From Candidatus Eiseniibacteriota bacterium (GTDB lineage: Bacteria > Arandabacterota > Arandabacteria > Arandabacterales > Arandabacteraceae), in assembly GCA_030622265.1 (NCBI GenBank), contig JAUXGG010000164.1:1-5111 (forward strand): DNA of 5,111 nt. Reading direction: 5' to 3'. The notes beneath the pieces were generated by a model. That model had not been told where the DNA came from and did not search any database. It was given only the letters and a program-made list of their open reading frames with translations. The translations under genes and the position numbers were made by a program. This document shows positions 1-5,111 of this stretch, in pieces (positions within the stretch are counted from its first letter, which is position 1; each line of letters begins with the position of its first letter).

Positions 1-846
1 CGGGGTTTCCGCAAGACTATCGCAGCCGCCGGTGATAACGCGTATCCTTCCATCCGGCTCGACAGCTACTTCGAGAGTCTTGAGCCGGGGATCGTCCTCA
101 CCGTGGATGCCGCCGGAGGCGGCGAGGAGACCGGCTGGGTAGGCCCGACAGGGGTCAAGGCATCGGATCTCAACCTCGCGCTCGCCCGGAGGCTCACGGG
201 ACTCTTCTCTTCTGCCGGCATCGGTGTCCAGCTTACCCGCGAGACCGATCACAAGGTGGGCCCGGAGCAGAGAGTACTCATCTCTGAGAACGCGCGCTCA
301 ACCTTGCTGATTTCCCTTTCCCACAGGGAAAACAAGGATCGGCAGGTCATCCTCGGTCACTTCCCGGGAAGCAGCGGAGGAAACCGCATCAGCCTGAGCC
401 TTGCTGACGAGATCGGCAGCATTTCAGGCTATGAGACAGAGGTAACCGAGACTGCCGACTACCTGATCCAGCAGACGAGCTGTCCGGCGGTAAAGGTTGT
501 GTTTCCGGTAGACGGCAGCGTGAGTAACGAGCTGGACCTGACAGAAGCCCTGAACACCTGGACCAGAGCATACGCGATTTTCTATGCGACGCTGAGATAC
601 TTGGGAATCGAAGAAGATGCTACCTTCTCGGTATCGGGCCGCGTTACTGCCGATGACAGGCCCCTGGGCGGCGCGCTGGTCCTCGTCGACGGCTCCCTGG
701 AACTGCTCTCGGACGATGACGGCAAGTTCTCGGTGAGGATGCTCGAAGAGGGGAACCACATTGCCGAGGCCTTCTCGGGAACACAAAGGTCCGCGCCTGT
801 GATGTTCGATCAGGATTCGGATGAACTGCGCCTGAAGCTGGATTGA
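1..846 (+). CDS. Degenerate Amidase_3-like protein with C-terminal carboxypeptidase-regulatory-like domain (5' end outside window)
   Basis: The frame is open from base 1, so the true start lies upstream; the GTG at 103 falls inside the first beta strand of the domain and is not a credible start. The window holds 281 residues. Residues about 31-203 follow the N-acetylmuramoyl-L-alanine amidase (Amidase_3) pattern: a strand ending in VDAAGGG, then GPTGVKASDLNLALARRL, a QLTRETD stretch, LLISLSHREN, and a PAVKVV strand before the last helix. In active members the pattern is DAGHGG, a Glu before the DxNL helix, SIHAN, and a catalytic Glu after PAVLV. Here these positions read Gly39, Ala54, Ser107 (His is one residue later) and Val167, so peptidoglycan hydrolysis looks unlikely. 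Residues about 209-281 (SGRVTADDRPLGGALVLVDG, then DDDGKFSV) match a carboxypeptidase-regulatory-like beta-sandwich. It converges on the minus-strand operon. A non-catalytic envelope or binding role is inferred; the alignment was made by eye. Confidence 0.7.
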   Translation, partial: RGFRKTIAAAGDNAYPSIRLDSYFESLEPGIVLTVDAAGGGEETGWVGPTGVKASDLNLALARRLTGLFSSAGIGVQLTRETDHKVGPEQRVLISENARSTLLISLSHRENKDRQVILGHFPGSSGGNRISLSLADEIGSISGYETEVTETADYLIQQTSCPAVKVVFPVDGSVSNELDLTEALNTWTRAYAIFYATLRYLGIEEDATFSVSGRVTADDRPLGGALVLVDGSLELLSDDDGKFSVRMLEEGNHIAEAFSGTQRSAPVMFDQDSDELRLKLD

Positions 847-890
847 CGGGTCGAAGCTGGATTGACGGGTCGAAGCTAGATCGACAGATC
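834..890. repeat. Three tandem copies of a 19-base unit at the convergent gene junction
   Basis: The unit gaagctggattgacgggtc occurs at 834-852 and again, identical, at 853-871. A third copy at 872-890 matches at 15 of 19 positions, all four differences being transitions. Copy 1 holds the last codons and TGA stop of the plus-strand gene; copy 3 encodes the last residues and TAG stop of the minus-strand carbonic anhydrase-like gene; copy 2 lies wholly in the 29-base gap between the stops. Changing the number of middle copies would therefore alter neither protein. The unit is not palindromic, and I see no stem with a T-run that would make it a bidirectional terminator. Confidence 0.9.
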
Positions 891-1397
891 CAGGTACTCG
901 GCCGCGAAAAGCGCATACTCCTTGGCCGATTCCAGGATCGCGGCTATCTCCTCGCTGGTGAGATCCCTCTTGTACCTGGCCGGGACTCCCAGGTAGAGCG
1001 TACCGGGAGGAACCACGTCTCCCATCTTCACCACGGAGCCGGCTCCCACCATCGCGTCCGGCCCCACCACGGCGCCATCTAAGACCACACTTCCCATCCC
1101 GATGAGACATCTCTCCTTGATTGTGCATCCGTGGAGGATGCAGCCGTGGCCCACGGTAACGTCGTCTCCGATATCCAGCGGATTGGTATCGATGGTGACA
1201 TGCAGGACGCTATTGTCCTGGACATTGGTGCGGCTCCCAATGTGGATCCAGTTCACGTCACCCCTGGCCGACACGTTGGGCCAGAGGCTGGAGTGGTCAC
1301 CTATCTCAATGTTCCCCACGGCAACCGCGCTCGGGGCCAGGTAGACGCCCTCGCCCAGCGATGGGGACTTGCGCAGGTTGGATCTCCAGTCAACCAA
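876..1397 (-). CDS. Gamma-class carbonic anhydrase-like hexapeptide-repeat protein
   Basis: The 173-residue protein belongs to the gamma carbonic anhydrase-like family of left-handed beta-helix proteins (YrdA/PaaY/Cam type), trimeric metalloenzymes that in proven members interconvert CO2 and bicarbonate. Imperfect hexapeptide repeats run from about residue 18 to 125 (VAVGNIEIGD, IGDDVTVGHG, VVGPDAMVGAG), followed by the family's GVPA turn and a C-terminal helix (about 148-168). The expected metal-ligand histidines are present as His66 (SVLH), His84 (VGHG) and His89 (ILHGC), with the conserved Arg45/Asp47 (ARGD) and Gln60 (NVQDN). The start is TTG: an in-frame TAG lies four codons upstream, and AGGAG sits six bases before the TTG. 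It is the last gene of the operon, 48 bases after the DUF151 gene. Many family members have no proven carbonic anhydrase activity and some act on other substrates, so the family is firm and the reaction is not. Confidence 0.9.
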   Translation of the reverse strand: MVDWRSNLRKSPSLGEGVYLAPSAVAVGNIEIGDHSSLWPNVSARGDVNWIHIGSRTNVQDNSVLHVTIDTNPLDIGDDVTVGHGCILHGCTIKERCLIGMGSVVLDGAVVGPDAMVGAGSVVKMGDVVPPGTLYLGVPARYKRDLTSEEIAAILESAKEYALFAAEYLDLSI

Positions 1398-1445
1398 GTC
1401 CAGCTCCTATTGCAGGTGCAGATCCCTTCCCGGCTCCGGGCACTG
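1398..1445 (-). other. Intergenic spacer between the DUF151 and carbonic anhydrase-like genes
   Basis: At 48 bases this is the longest gap in the operon. It holds the Shine-Dalgarno sequence of the downstream gene and a small GC-rich inverted repeat at 1429-1440 (CCCGG, two bases, CCGGG on the transcribed strand) not followed by a T-run. I see no promoter. Confidence 0.5.
1404..1408 (-). promoter_or_regulatory. Ribosome binding site fixing a TTG start
   Basis: On the minus strand this reads AGGAG, six bases before TTG at 1397. The in-frame TAG overlapping its upstream edge leaves no ATG or GTG as an alternative near the expected N-terminus. Confidence 0.8.
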
Positions 1446-1940
1446 TCAGGCCTGGCTCCCGCCGGGAAACTTACCGAAATCCTCGGGGTCGAGCCTGTCA
1501 AGATACTTCCTCAAGGCTTCCGCCCGTTCATCATCACTCAGTTCCTTCTCATCCGGCTCATCCTGCAGGAAAGCCTCCGCCACATAGATGGCCGACCTGG
1601 TCCTGAGGGCCAGCGCGAGGGAATCGCTCGGCCTGGCATCTATGGAGATTATCTCGTCGTCCTTATCCACGAAGATCTGGGCGAAGAAGGTATTGTCCTT
1701 GAGGTCTCCGATGGTGACTTTCCTGATGCTTCCGCCGAGGGCGTCGATGATGGTCTTCATGAGATCGTGAGTCAGTGGCCGCTGGAACTTCTCCCTGGCA
1801 AGCTCCATTGCGATCGCCCTGGCTTCCGCCTTGCCTATCCATATGGGAAGAATCCGCTTTCCCTCGAGCTCCTGAAGGATTACTACCGGCGTGTCGGTTC
1901 GTCCGTCGAGGATGAGCTTCCAGACCTTCATCTGTACCAA
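1446..1940 (-). CDS. Bifunctional nuclease (DUF151) family protein
   Basis: From TTG at 1940 this gives 164 residues. The protein matches the bifunctional nuclease domain family (DUF151): an N-terminal strand MVQMKVWKLILDGRTDTPVV followed by VILQELEGKRILPIWIG, then EARAIAMEL, RPLTHDLMKTIIDALGG, and the family hallmark DARPSDSLALALRTRSAIYV before an acidic C-terminal tail (DEPDEKELSDDERAEALRKY). Some plant and bacterial relatives have been reported with RNase and DNase activity, but the bacterial role is generally unclear. The frame stays open upstream to an in-frame codon at 2117, but that extension lies inside the isomerase gene on the same strand and has no family resemblance. TTG at 1940 has GAGGTG six bases upstream and gives the N-terminus usual in the family; GTG at 1949 and ATG at 1931 are less well placed. 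It lies 31 bases downstream of the isomerase gene, so cotranscription is likely. Confidence 0.9.
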   Translation of the reverse strand: MVQMKVWKLILDGRTDTPVVILQELEGKRILPIWIGKAEARAIAMELAREKFQRPLTHDLMKTIIDALGGSIRKVTIGDLKDNTFFAQIFVDKDDEIISIDARPSDSLALALRTRSAIYVAEAFLQDEPDEKELSDDERAEALRKYLDRLDPEDFGKFPGGSQA

Positions 1941-1946
1941 AGTCAG

Positions 1947-1952
1947 CACCTC
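1947..1952 (-). promoter_or_regulatory. Ribosome binding site favouring the TTG start of the DUF151 gene
   Basis: The minus strand reads GAGGTG, six bases before TTG at 1940 and fifteen before ATG at 1931. The spacing favours TTG. The site lies in the 31-base gap after the isomerase stop. Confidence 0.65.
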
Positions 1953-1971
1953 ACGCCCGCAGCGCAGGGAG

Positions 1972-3117
1972 CTACGAGCCGAATTCAGGCTCCTCGCCCG
2001 ACCGCATGTTCTCCAGCATCCACCGGGCATCGTCGCTGAGATCGCTCTCGGGATATTTCCCAAGGAAATCTTCGAAGACCGTCTGGGCCTCATCATAGGC
2101 CTTGAGGTCCTCCGCAAGCGTGAAACCGATCATGAAGGACGCTTCATACACGCGCTCGTTGTCCGGATAGGCCTCTACGAACTGCTCATAATACTCTATC
2201 TTCTTTCGGGCGTTGGGTTCCTCGCTGGCCAACTTGAAAAGATCTTCCGGAGACCGTGGTTCAGCCTCCGAGTCAGCAAAAAACTCCACATCGTACCTGC
2301 TCATGAGTTCGGCCACAACCTCGTCACGAACGCGGTCCCGGACATCGGGGGTGAGCATCTGGGCAATGTCGGACTTGACATCATCGAGCGGCCGTACCGA
2401 TTCCGGAAAACTGGCATCGACAATGACGATGTGATAGCCCATCTCCGTCTTCATGGGCTGGCTCGGCTGACCGGCATCCAGCTGAAAGCAGGCTTCCGTG
2501 AATTCCTGGAGATTTCCAAGTCCCCTGATCGGCGCCCCCCGCTGGACCACCCCGTGAAGCCGGCCGCCCCTTCCGCTGGTTTGCTTGTCCAGCGAATGCT
2601 CGGCCGCGAGCTCCTCGAAGCTCGCCCCGTCGAGGAGCTGGCGCCGGATGTCCTGGGCCTGGCGTTTGGTCTCAACGAGGATGTGCCTGGCTTCAAGGTA
2701 CTCAGGAACCCGGAATTCCCGCTGGTTGCTCTCGTAGTACTCGGCCACTTCTTCATCGGACGGCTTGCTCCGGGCTTCGATCACCTGGGTGTAGAAGTGC
2801 CTTACCAGGGCGTCGCGCCTGCGCATCTTCATCTCGGTCTTGAACTCATCCAGACCGTCCAGCCCCATCGCCTCGGCTTCCTGAACGATGGCCTCTTCCT
2901 CGACCAACCCCCTGAGGAAGCGCTTCTTGCCCTCGGGCGATGAGATCTGCTGGCGCATGTACGGAGGCATGCCGACCATTCTCGATTCAAAATCGGCTTC
3001 AGTTATGACCGTGTTCCCGACCTTGGCAAGACCCGGGCTCTCAGGCTCCTTGGCACAGCCCAGGAAAACCACGAGGATTGCGGCAAAGACAACAATCGAT
3101 CCTCTGATCTTAGGCAA
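1972..3117 (-). CDS. Parvulin-type peptidyl-prolyl cis-trans isomerase lipoprotein with C-terminal TPR-like repeats
   Basis: 381 residues. The N-terminus has basic residues (Lys3, Arg5), a hydrophobic stretch at 7-19 and FLGC ending at Cys21, a slightly atypical lipobox, so export and lipid anchoring are likely. Residues about 30-135 resemble the helical chaperone region of SurA/PrsA proteins (VGNTVITEADFESRM). Residues about 140-235 are a PpiC rotamase domain: EARHILVET, SFEELAAEHSLD, GRGGRLHG, GYHIVIVD; His145 and His229 sit in the usual HIL and GYH motifs. The segment normally like GGDLGWF reads GGRLHGVV with one extra residue, a divergence near the active cleft. Residues about 302-371 form two TPR-like helix pairs (YYEQFVEAYPDN, VFEDFLGKYPESD), resembling lipoproteins of the BamD/YbgF type. 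The start is TTG with GGAGG eight bases upstream; an in-frame TGA lies 13 codons upstream and no ATG intervenes. It follows rplI by 19 bases. A role in folding exported or outer-membrane proteins is inferred. Confidence 0.88.
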   Translation of the reverse strand: MPKIRGSIVVFAAILVVFLGCAKEPESPGLAKVGNTVITEADFESRMVGMPPYMRQQISSPEGKKRFLRGLVEEEAIVQEAEAMGLDGLDEFKTEMKMRRRDALVRHFYTQVIEARSKPSDEEVAEYYESNQREFRVPEYLEARHILVETKRQAQDIRRQLLDGASFEELAAEHSLDKQTSGRGGRLHGVVQRGAPIRGLGNLQEFTEACFQLDAGQPSQPMKTEMGYHIVIVDASFPESVRPLDDVKSDIAQMLTPDVRDRVRDEVVAELMSRYDVEFFADSEAEPRSPEDLFKLASEEPNARKKIEYYEQFVEAYPDNERVYEASFMIGFTLAEDLKAYDEAQTVFEDFLGKYPESDLSDDARWMLENMRSGEEPEFGS

Positions 3118-3125
3118 GTGGATAT

Positions 3126-3130
3126 CCTCC
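3126..3130 (-). promoter_or_regulatory. Ribosome binding site fixing the TTG start of the isomerase lipoprotein
   Basis: The minus strand reads GGAGG, eight bases before TTG at 3117, in the 19-base gap after the rplI stop. An in-frame stop further upstream, with no ATG or GTG between, makes TTG the only reasonable start. Confidence 0.8.
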
Positions 3131-3136
3131 TTCTTT

Positions 3137-3586
3137 TCAGCCGGACTTCTTCACCACCCAGACCTTTACCCTCGCCTCCACATCGTGATGAAGTCGGATA
3201 GGAATGGTATAGACACCGAGCGCCTTGAGCGGCTCGTCAAGAAGGACTTTGCGCTTGTCAATATCATAGCCCTGCGCCTGCAGCAGTTCGGCGATATCGG
3301 CGTTGGTAACGGCTCCGAAGACCCTGTCATCCTCTCCGGCCTGTACCTCGGCTGTGCACGAGACCTTACCGAGTGACTTGGACAGATCCTCGGCCTCCCG
3401 CTGCATCTTGACTTCCCTGACCTGTCTCCGCCTCTCCTCCTCCTTCATCATCTTCAGCCCGCTCGCGGTTGCAGGAAGAGCAAGTCTCCGGGGCAGAAGG
3501 TAGTTGCGGGCATACCCGCCCTTAACTGTTACCTTCTCACCACTTTTACCAAGGTCGTTTATGTCCTCAAGCAGTATGACATCCAT
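3137..3586 (-). CDS. rplI: Large ribosomal subunit protein bL9
   Basis: 149 residues, the family's normal length. The N-terminal rRNA-binding domain (1 to about 52) has the classic opening MDVILLEDINDLGKSGEKV and the L9 signature with Gly24, Tyr25, Asn28 and Tyr29 (GGYARNYLLPRRLALPAT). A long, charged connecting helix follows (about 42-75, rich in Glu, Arg and Lys). The C-terminal domain (about 78-147) contains VFGAVTNADIAELL, the IDKRKVLLDEPLKALG strand-turn, and the IRLHHDVEARVKVWVV end. bL9 binds 23S rRNA near the base of the L1 stalk and helps maintain reading-frame fidelity. The ATG start has GGGGGA eight bases upstream. It lies 15 bases after rpsR, and cotranscription with rpsR is a common bacterial arrangement. 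Identification is secure. Confidence 0.98.
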   Translation of the reverse strand: MDVILLEDINDLGKSGEKVTVKGGYARNYLLPRRLALPATASGLKMMKEEERRRQVREVKMQREAEDLSKSLGKVSCTAEVQAGEDDRVFGAVTNADIAELLQAQGYDIDKRKVLLDEPLKALGVYTIPIRLHHDVEARVKVWVVKKSG

Positions 3587-3601
3587 TGAAGACTTCCCCC
3601 T

Positions 3602-3835
3602 CTACTTAACCTGCTCCGCCGCGTACGGAAGCGTGCCTATGTGCCTGGCCTTCTTGATCGCCCGCGTCAGCTGTCTCTGGTGCTTGGCACATGTCCCCGA
3701 GATCCTGCGAGGCACTATCTTGCCCCTGTCGGTGACGAAGCGCGAGATGCGACGATCATCCTTATAATCAATAAACGTATCACCGTCCACGCAGAACCTG
3801 CAGACCTTCCTGCGCCGCCTGTCCTCTCTTGCCAT
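3602..3835 (-). CDS. rpsR: Small ribosomal subunit protein bS18, zinc-ribbon (C+) form
   Basis: 77 residues, typical length. Family hallmarks are [19 protein letters not shown] followed by [20 protein letters not shown] and [11 protein letters not shown]. Cys12 and Cys15 (CRFC) with Cys49 and His52 (CAKH) make the four-ligand set of the metal-binding C+ form, so this copy can be expected to hold zinc; the C- paralogs of other bacteria lack these residues. bS18 pairs with bS6 on the platform of the 30S subunit, and its partner rpsF lies two genes upstream in the same operon. The ATG start has GGAGG about eleven bases upstream, a longish spacing. It follows ssb by 27 bases and precedes rplI by 15. 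Confidence 0.98.
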   Translation of the reverse strand: MAREDRRRRKVCRFCVDGDTFIDYKDDRRISRFVTDRGKIVPRRISGTCAKHQRQLTRAIKKARHIGTLPYAAEQVK

Positions 3836-3862
3836 AACTCTTCTTACCTCCAGTACGCCTGA

Positions 3863-4294
3863 CTAGAACGGAACTTCATCCTCCGCATCCAGCCCCGGTC
3901 CCCCATCGCTCGATTCCACGAACTCCTCCTCGGTGACCTCGGGCTTGGAAATGCGGTCAAGAAACTGGACGCGCTCTGCCACTATCTCAAGAGCGCTCCT
4001 TCGCTGGCCGTCCTCGGTTTCCCAGCTCCGGCTGTGCAGCCTGCCTTCGACATAGACGGCGCTGCCTTTCTTAAGATACTCGTTAACCAGGACCGCGAGC
4101 TTGGTCCAGGCGACAGCATTAACGAACGCCACCTGCTGCTTCCACTCGCCGTCCTGCCCCTTGTAGCTCCTGCTTGATGCTATAGAAAACGACGACACCG
4201 CGGTGCCGCTCGGTGTATACCGCAGTTCAGGATCCCTGGTCAGTCTTCCAGTTAACATCACCTTGTTAACCACAGCCAGTTTAACGTCCGCCAT
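3863..4294 (-). CDS. ssb: Single-stranded DNA-binding protein SSB
   Basis: 143 residues. The OB-fold occupies about 8-115: NKVMLTGRLTRDPELRYTPSG, then AVSSFSIASSRSY, FVNAVAWTKLA, YLKKGSAVYVEGRL and the SALEIVAERVQFLDR strand. The protein ends in DAEDEVPF, the acidic tip with terminal Pro-Phe that docks repair and replication partners. The linker between fold and tip is only about 20 residues, clearly shorter than in E. coli SSB (178 residues overall). SSB tetramers coat single-stranded DNA during replication, recombination and repair. Its place between rpsF and rpsR is the classic arrangement found across many bacterial phyla, so this is the main chromosomal copy. The ATG start has a run of six G five bases upstream. 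Confidence 0.97.
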   Translation of the reverse strand: MADVKLAVVNKVMLTGRLTRDPELRYTPSGTAVSSFSIASSRSYKGQDGEWKQQVAFVNAVAWTKLAVLVNEYLKKGSAVYVEGRLHSRSWETEDGQRRSALEIVAERVQFLDRISKPEVTEEEFVESSDGGPGLDAEDEVPF

Positions 4295-4332
4295 CTCAAC
4301 CCCCCTGTTACCAGAAGCAGAACCGGACTCCG

Positions 4333-4662
4333 CTAGGCCTCCGCCTGCTGTTCTTTCTCAGAAGGCGGTACCACTTTCTGAACACTGTGCACGATAATGT
4401 GCCTGATGACCTTCTCGTTGAGCTTGTAAGCCCTCTCGATTTCCGAGATCGACGCAGGTTCAGACCTGAAACGTATCAGGGTGTAATAGCCTTCCTTGTG
4501 CCCTTTGATCTCGTAAGTAAGCCTTCGCTTACCCCCGGGCTCAACGCTGGTAATCTCCCCGTTGAGACTGGCAATGGAATTCTCAACCTTGCCTATCTCA
4601 TTCTTGATATCATCTTCCTCGAGGTTGGGATCAAGAATGAAAACAGTCTCATAATCACGCAT
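4333..4662 (-). CDS. rpsF: Small ribosomal subunit protein bS6
   Basis: 109 residues. The ferredoxin-like fold begins MRDYETVFILDPNLEEDDI and continues with GEITSVEPGGKRRLTYEIKG, EGYYTLIRFRSEP and SISEIERAYKLNEKVIRHI, all standard bS6 segments; a short polar tail (PSEKEQQAEA) follows. bS6 binds 16S rRNA in the central domain together with bS18. The ATG at 4662 has a GGGGGAG purine run a few bases upstream that sits directly after the ychF stop, only 12 bases away. In several bacteria bS6-bS18 represses its operon through an RNA structure just ahead of rpsF; such a structure cannot fit in this gap, so if that control exists the site would have to lie within ychF or upstream of it. ssb starts 38 bases downstream. 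Confidence 0.98.
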   Translation of the reverse strand: MRDYETVFILDPNLEEDDIKNEIGKVENSIASLNGEITSVEPGGKRRLTYEIKGHKEGYYTLIRFRSEPASISEIERAYKLNEKVIRHIIVHSVQKVVPPSEKEQQAEA

Positions 4663-4674
4663 CCTACTCCCCCT

Positions 4675-5111
4675 TCACTTGCCAAACCTGACCAGCACTA
4701 CATCTCCATCGCTGACTACGTAGTCTTTTCCTTCGGTACGAACAAGTCCCTTGTGCTTCACCCCCGCCAGTCCTCCGCAGGAGATGAAATCATCATAGGA
4801 GACAACCTCGGCACAGATGAATTTGTCCCGCATATCAGAGTGAATCTTCCCCGCCGCATCCCTCACATTCGTACCCCGCCTCACCGTCCACCCCCTCGTC
4901 TCCTCACCCTTGATCGTAAAGAATGTTATCACTTGAAGAAGATCATAGCAAGCTCTTACAAACCTTTTTAGGGCCCCCTCGGCAAAGCCCATCTCCTTCA
5001 GCATGGCCGCGCCCTCCTCGGCCGAGAGCTCGCCAATCTCGGTTTCCAGCTTCGCGGACACCGATATGCATGCGGCTTTTCTCTTCTCAGCCGCTTTCTC
5101 GGCGATCCCTA
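4675..5111 (-). CDS. ychF: Redox-regulated ATPase YchF (OLA1 family), C-terminal part; 5' end outside window
   Basis: The frame is open to the right edge, giving the last 144 residues of a protein that normally has about 360; the nucleotide-binding P-loop and switch regions are therefore not visible. The visible part begins with the end of the G domain (ISVSAKLETEIGELSAEE, where the SAK motif contacts the base) and continues through the helical segment (FAEGALKRFVRACYDLLQVITFF). The TGS domain spans about 61-142: RGWTVRRGTNVRDAAGKIHSDM, then FICAEVVSYDDFISCGG and the ending VRTEGKDYVVSDGDVVLVRFGK. YchF hydrolyses ATP in preference to GTP, binds ribosomes and is linked to translation and oxidative-stress responses. 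Its position directly upstream of rpsF is a known conserved arrangement. GTG at 5061 lies inside the G domain and is not a start. Confidence 0.95.
   Translation of the reverse strand, partial: GIAEKAAEKRKAACISVSAKLETEIGELSAEEGAAMLKEMGFAEGALKRFVRACYDLLQVITFFTIKGEETRGWTVRRGTNVRDAAGKIHSDMRDKFICAEVVSYDDFISCGGLAGVKHKGLVRTEGKDYVVSDGDVVLVRFGK

Noticed and set aside
834..890. The triplicated 19-mer as a CRISPR-like array or bidirectional terminator
   Set aside because: The copies are directly adjacent with no spacers, they are not palindromic, and no T-tract stem is present.
424..1128. A 234-codon minus-strand open frame overlapping the amidase-like gene and the carbonic anhydrase-like gene
   Set aside because: Its composition is low-complexity Arg/Gly-rich and it is out of frame with both supported genes; the overlapped genes have domain evidence.
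1429..1440. A GC-rich inverted repeat as a possible terminator between the last two operon genes
   Set aside because: The stem is only five pairs with a two-base loop, and no T-run follows on the minus strand.
1131..2039. A 302-codon plus-strand open frame across the DUF151 and carbonic anhydrase-like genes
   Set aside because: It spans two well-supported minus-strand genes and the gap between them, and shows no protein-family signature.
1941..2117. Upstream extension of the DUF151 gene to an in-frame start at 2117
   Set aside because: The added 59 residues lie in another frame of the isomerase gene on the same strand, do not resemble the family N-terminus, and the TTG at 1940 has a well-spaced Shine-Dalgarno sequence.
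1891..2943. A 350-codon open frame on the plus strand opposite the isomerase gene
   Set aside because: It is fully antisense to a gene with clear domain matches, has no recognisable family features and no convincing ribosome binding site. Long antisense frames are common in GC-rich genes.
1..5111. A new defence or mobile system
   Set aside because: Every supported gene in the operon is a known housekeeping or envelope family in a conserved context. There are no toxins, nucleases next to sensors, recombinases or base-composition breaks that I can see.

Overview
The window is a gene-dense piece of a bacterial chromosome with fairly high G+C and no stretch over 50 bases outside genes. It holds the tail of one housekeeping operon on the minus strand (about 4.2 kb) and, convergent with it at the left end, the 3' part of one plus-strand gene. 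Nothing marks it as mobile: I see no transposase, integrase, tRNA, CRISPR array or phage gene.

Read in the direction of transcription (right to left), the operon runs ychF (3' end only), rpsF (bS6), ssb, rpsR (bS18), rplI (bL9), a parvulin-type peptidyl-prolyl isomerase lipoprotein with a C-terminal TPR-like region, a bifunctional nuclease (DUF151) family protein, and a gamma-class carbonic anhydrase-like protein. The first five form a widely conserved block for translation and single-stranded DNA binding. The last three are a lineage-specific extension concerned with envelope protein folding, an uncertain nuclease or regulatory role, and a metal-dependent hexapeptide-repeat enzyme. Gaps between genes are 12 to 48 bases, and no convincing promoter or intrinsic terminator lies between them, so one transcript is the simplest reading. 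The last three genes all appear to start at TTG behind good Shine-Dalgarno sequences, whereas the four complete genes upstream start at ATG.

The plus-strand gene (bases 1-846, start outside the window) encodes a protein whose fold resembles an N-acetylmuramoyl-L-alanine amidase (Amidase_3), followed by a carboxypeptidase-regulatory-like beta-sandwich. The expected zinc ligands and catalytic Glu all look substituted, so it is probably a pseudoenzyme. The short junction between the two convergent transcription units is built from a 19-base unit present three times.

The organism cannot be named from this sequence. The parvulin/TPR lipoprotein and the mix of families would suit a diderm bacterium from a poorly cultured phylum, but that is inference. 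No new multi-gene system is evident. The points most worth a second look are the degenerate amidase, the parvulin-TPR fusion, the TTG starts and the triplicated junction repeat.
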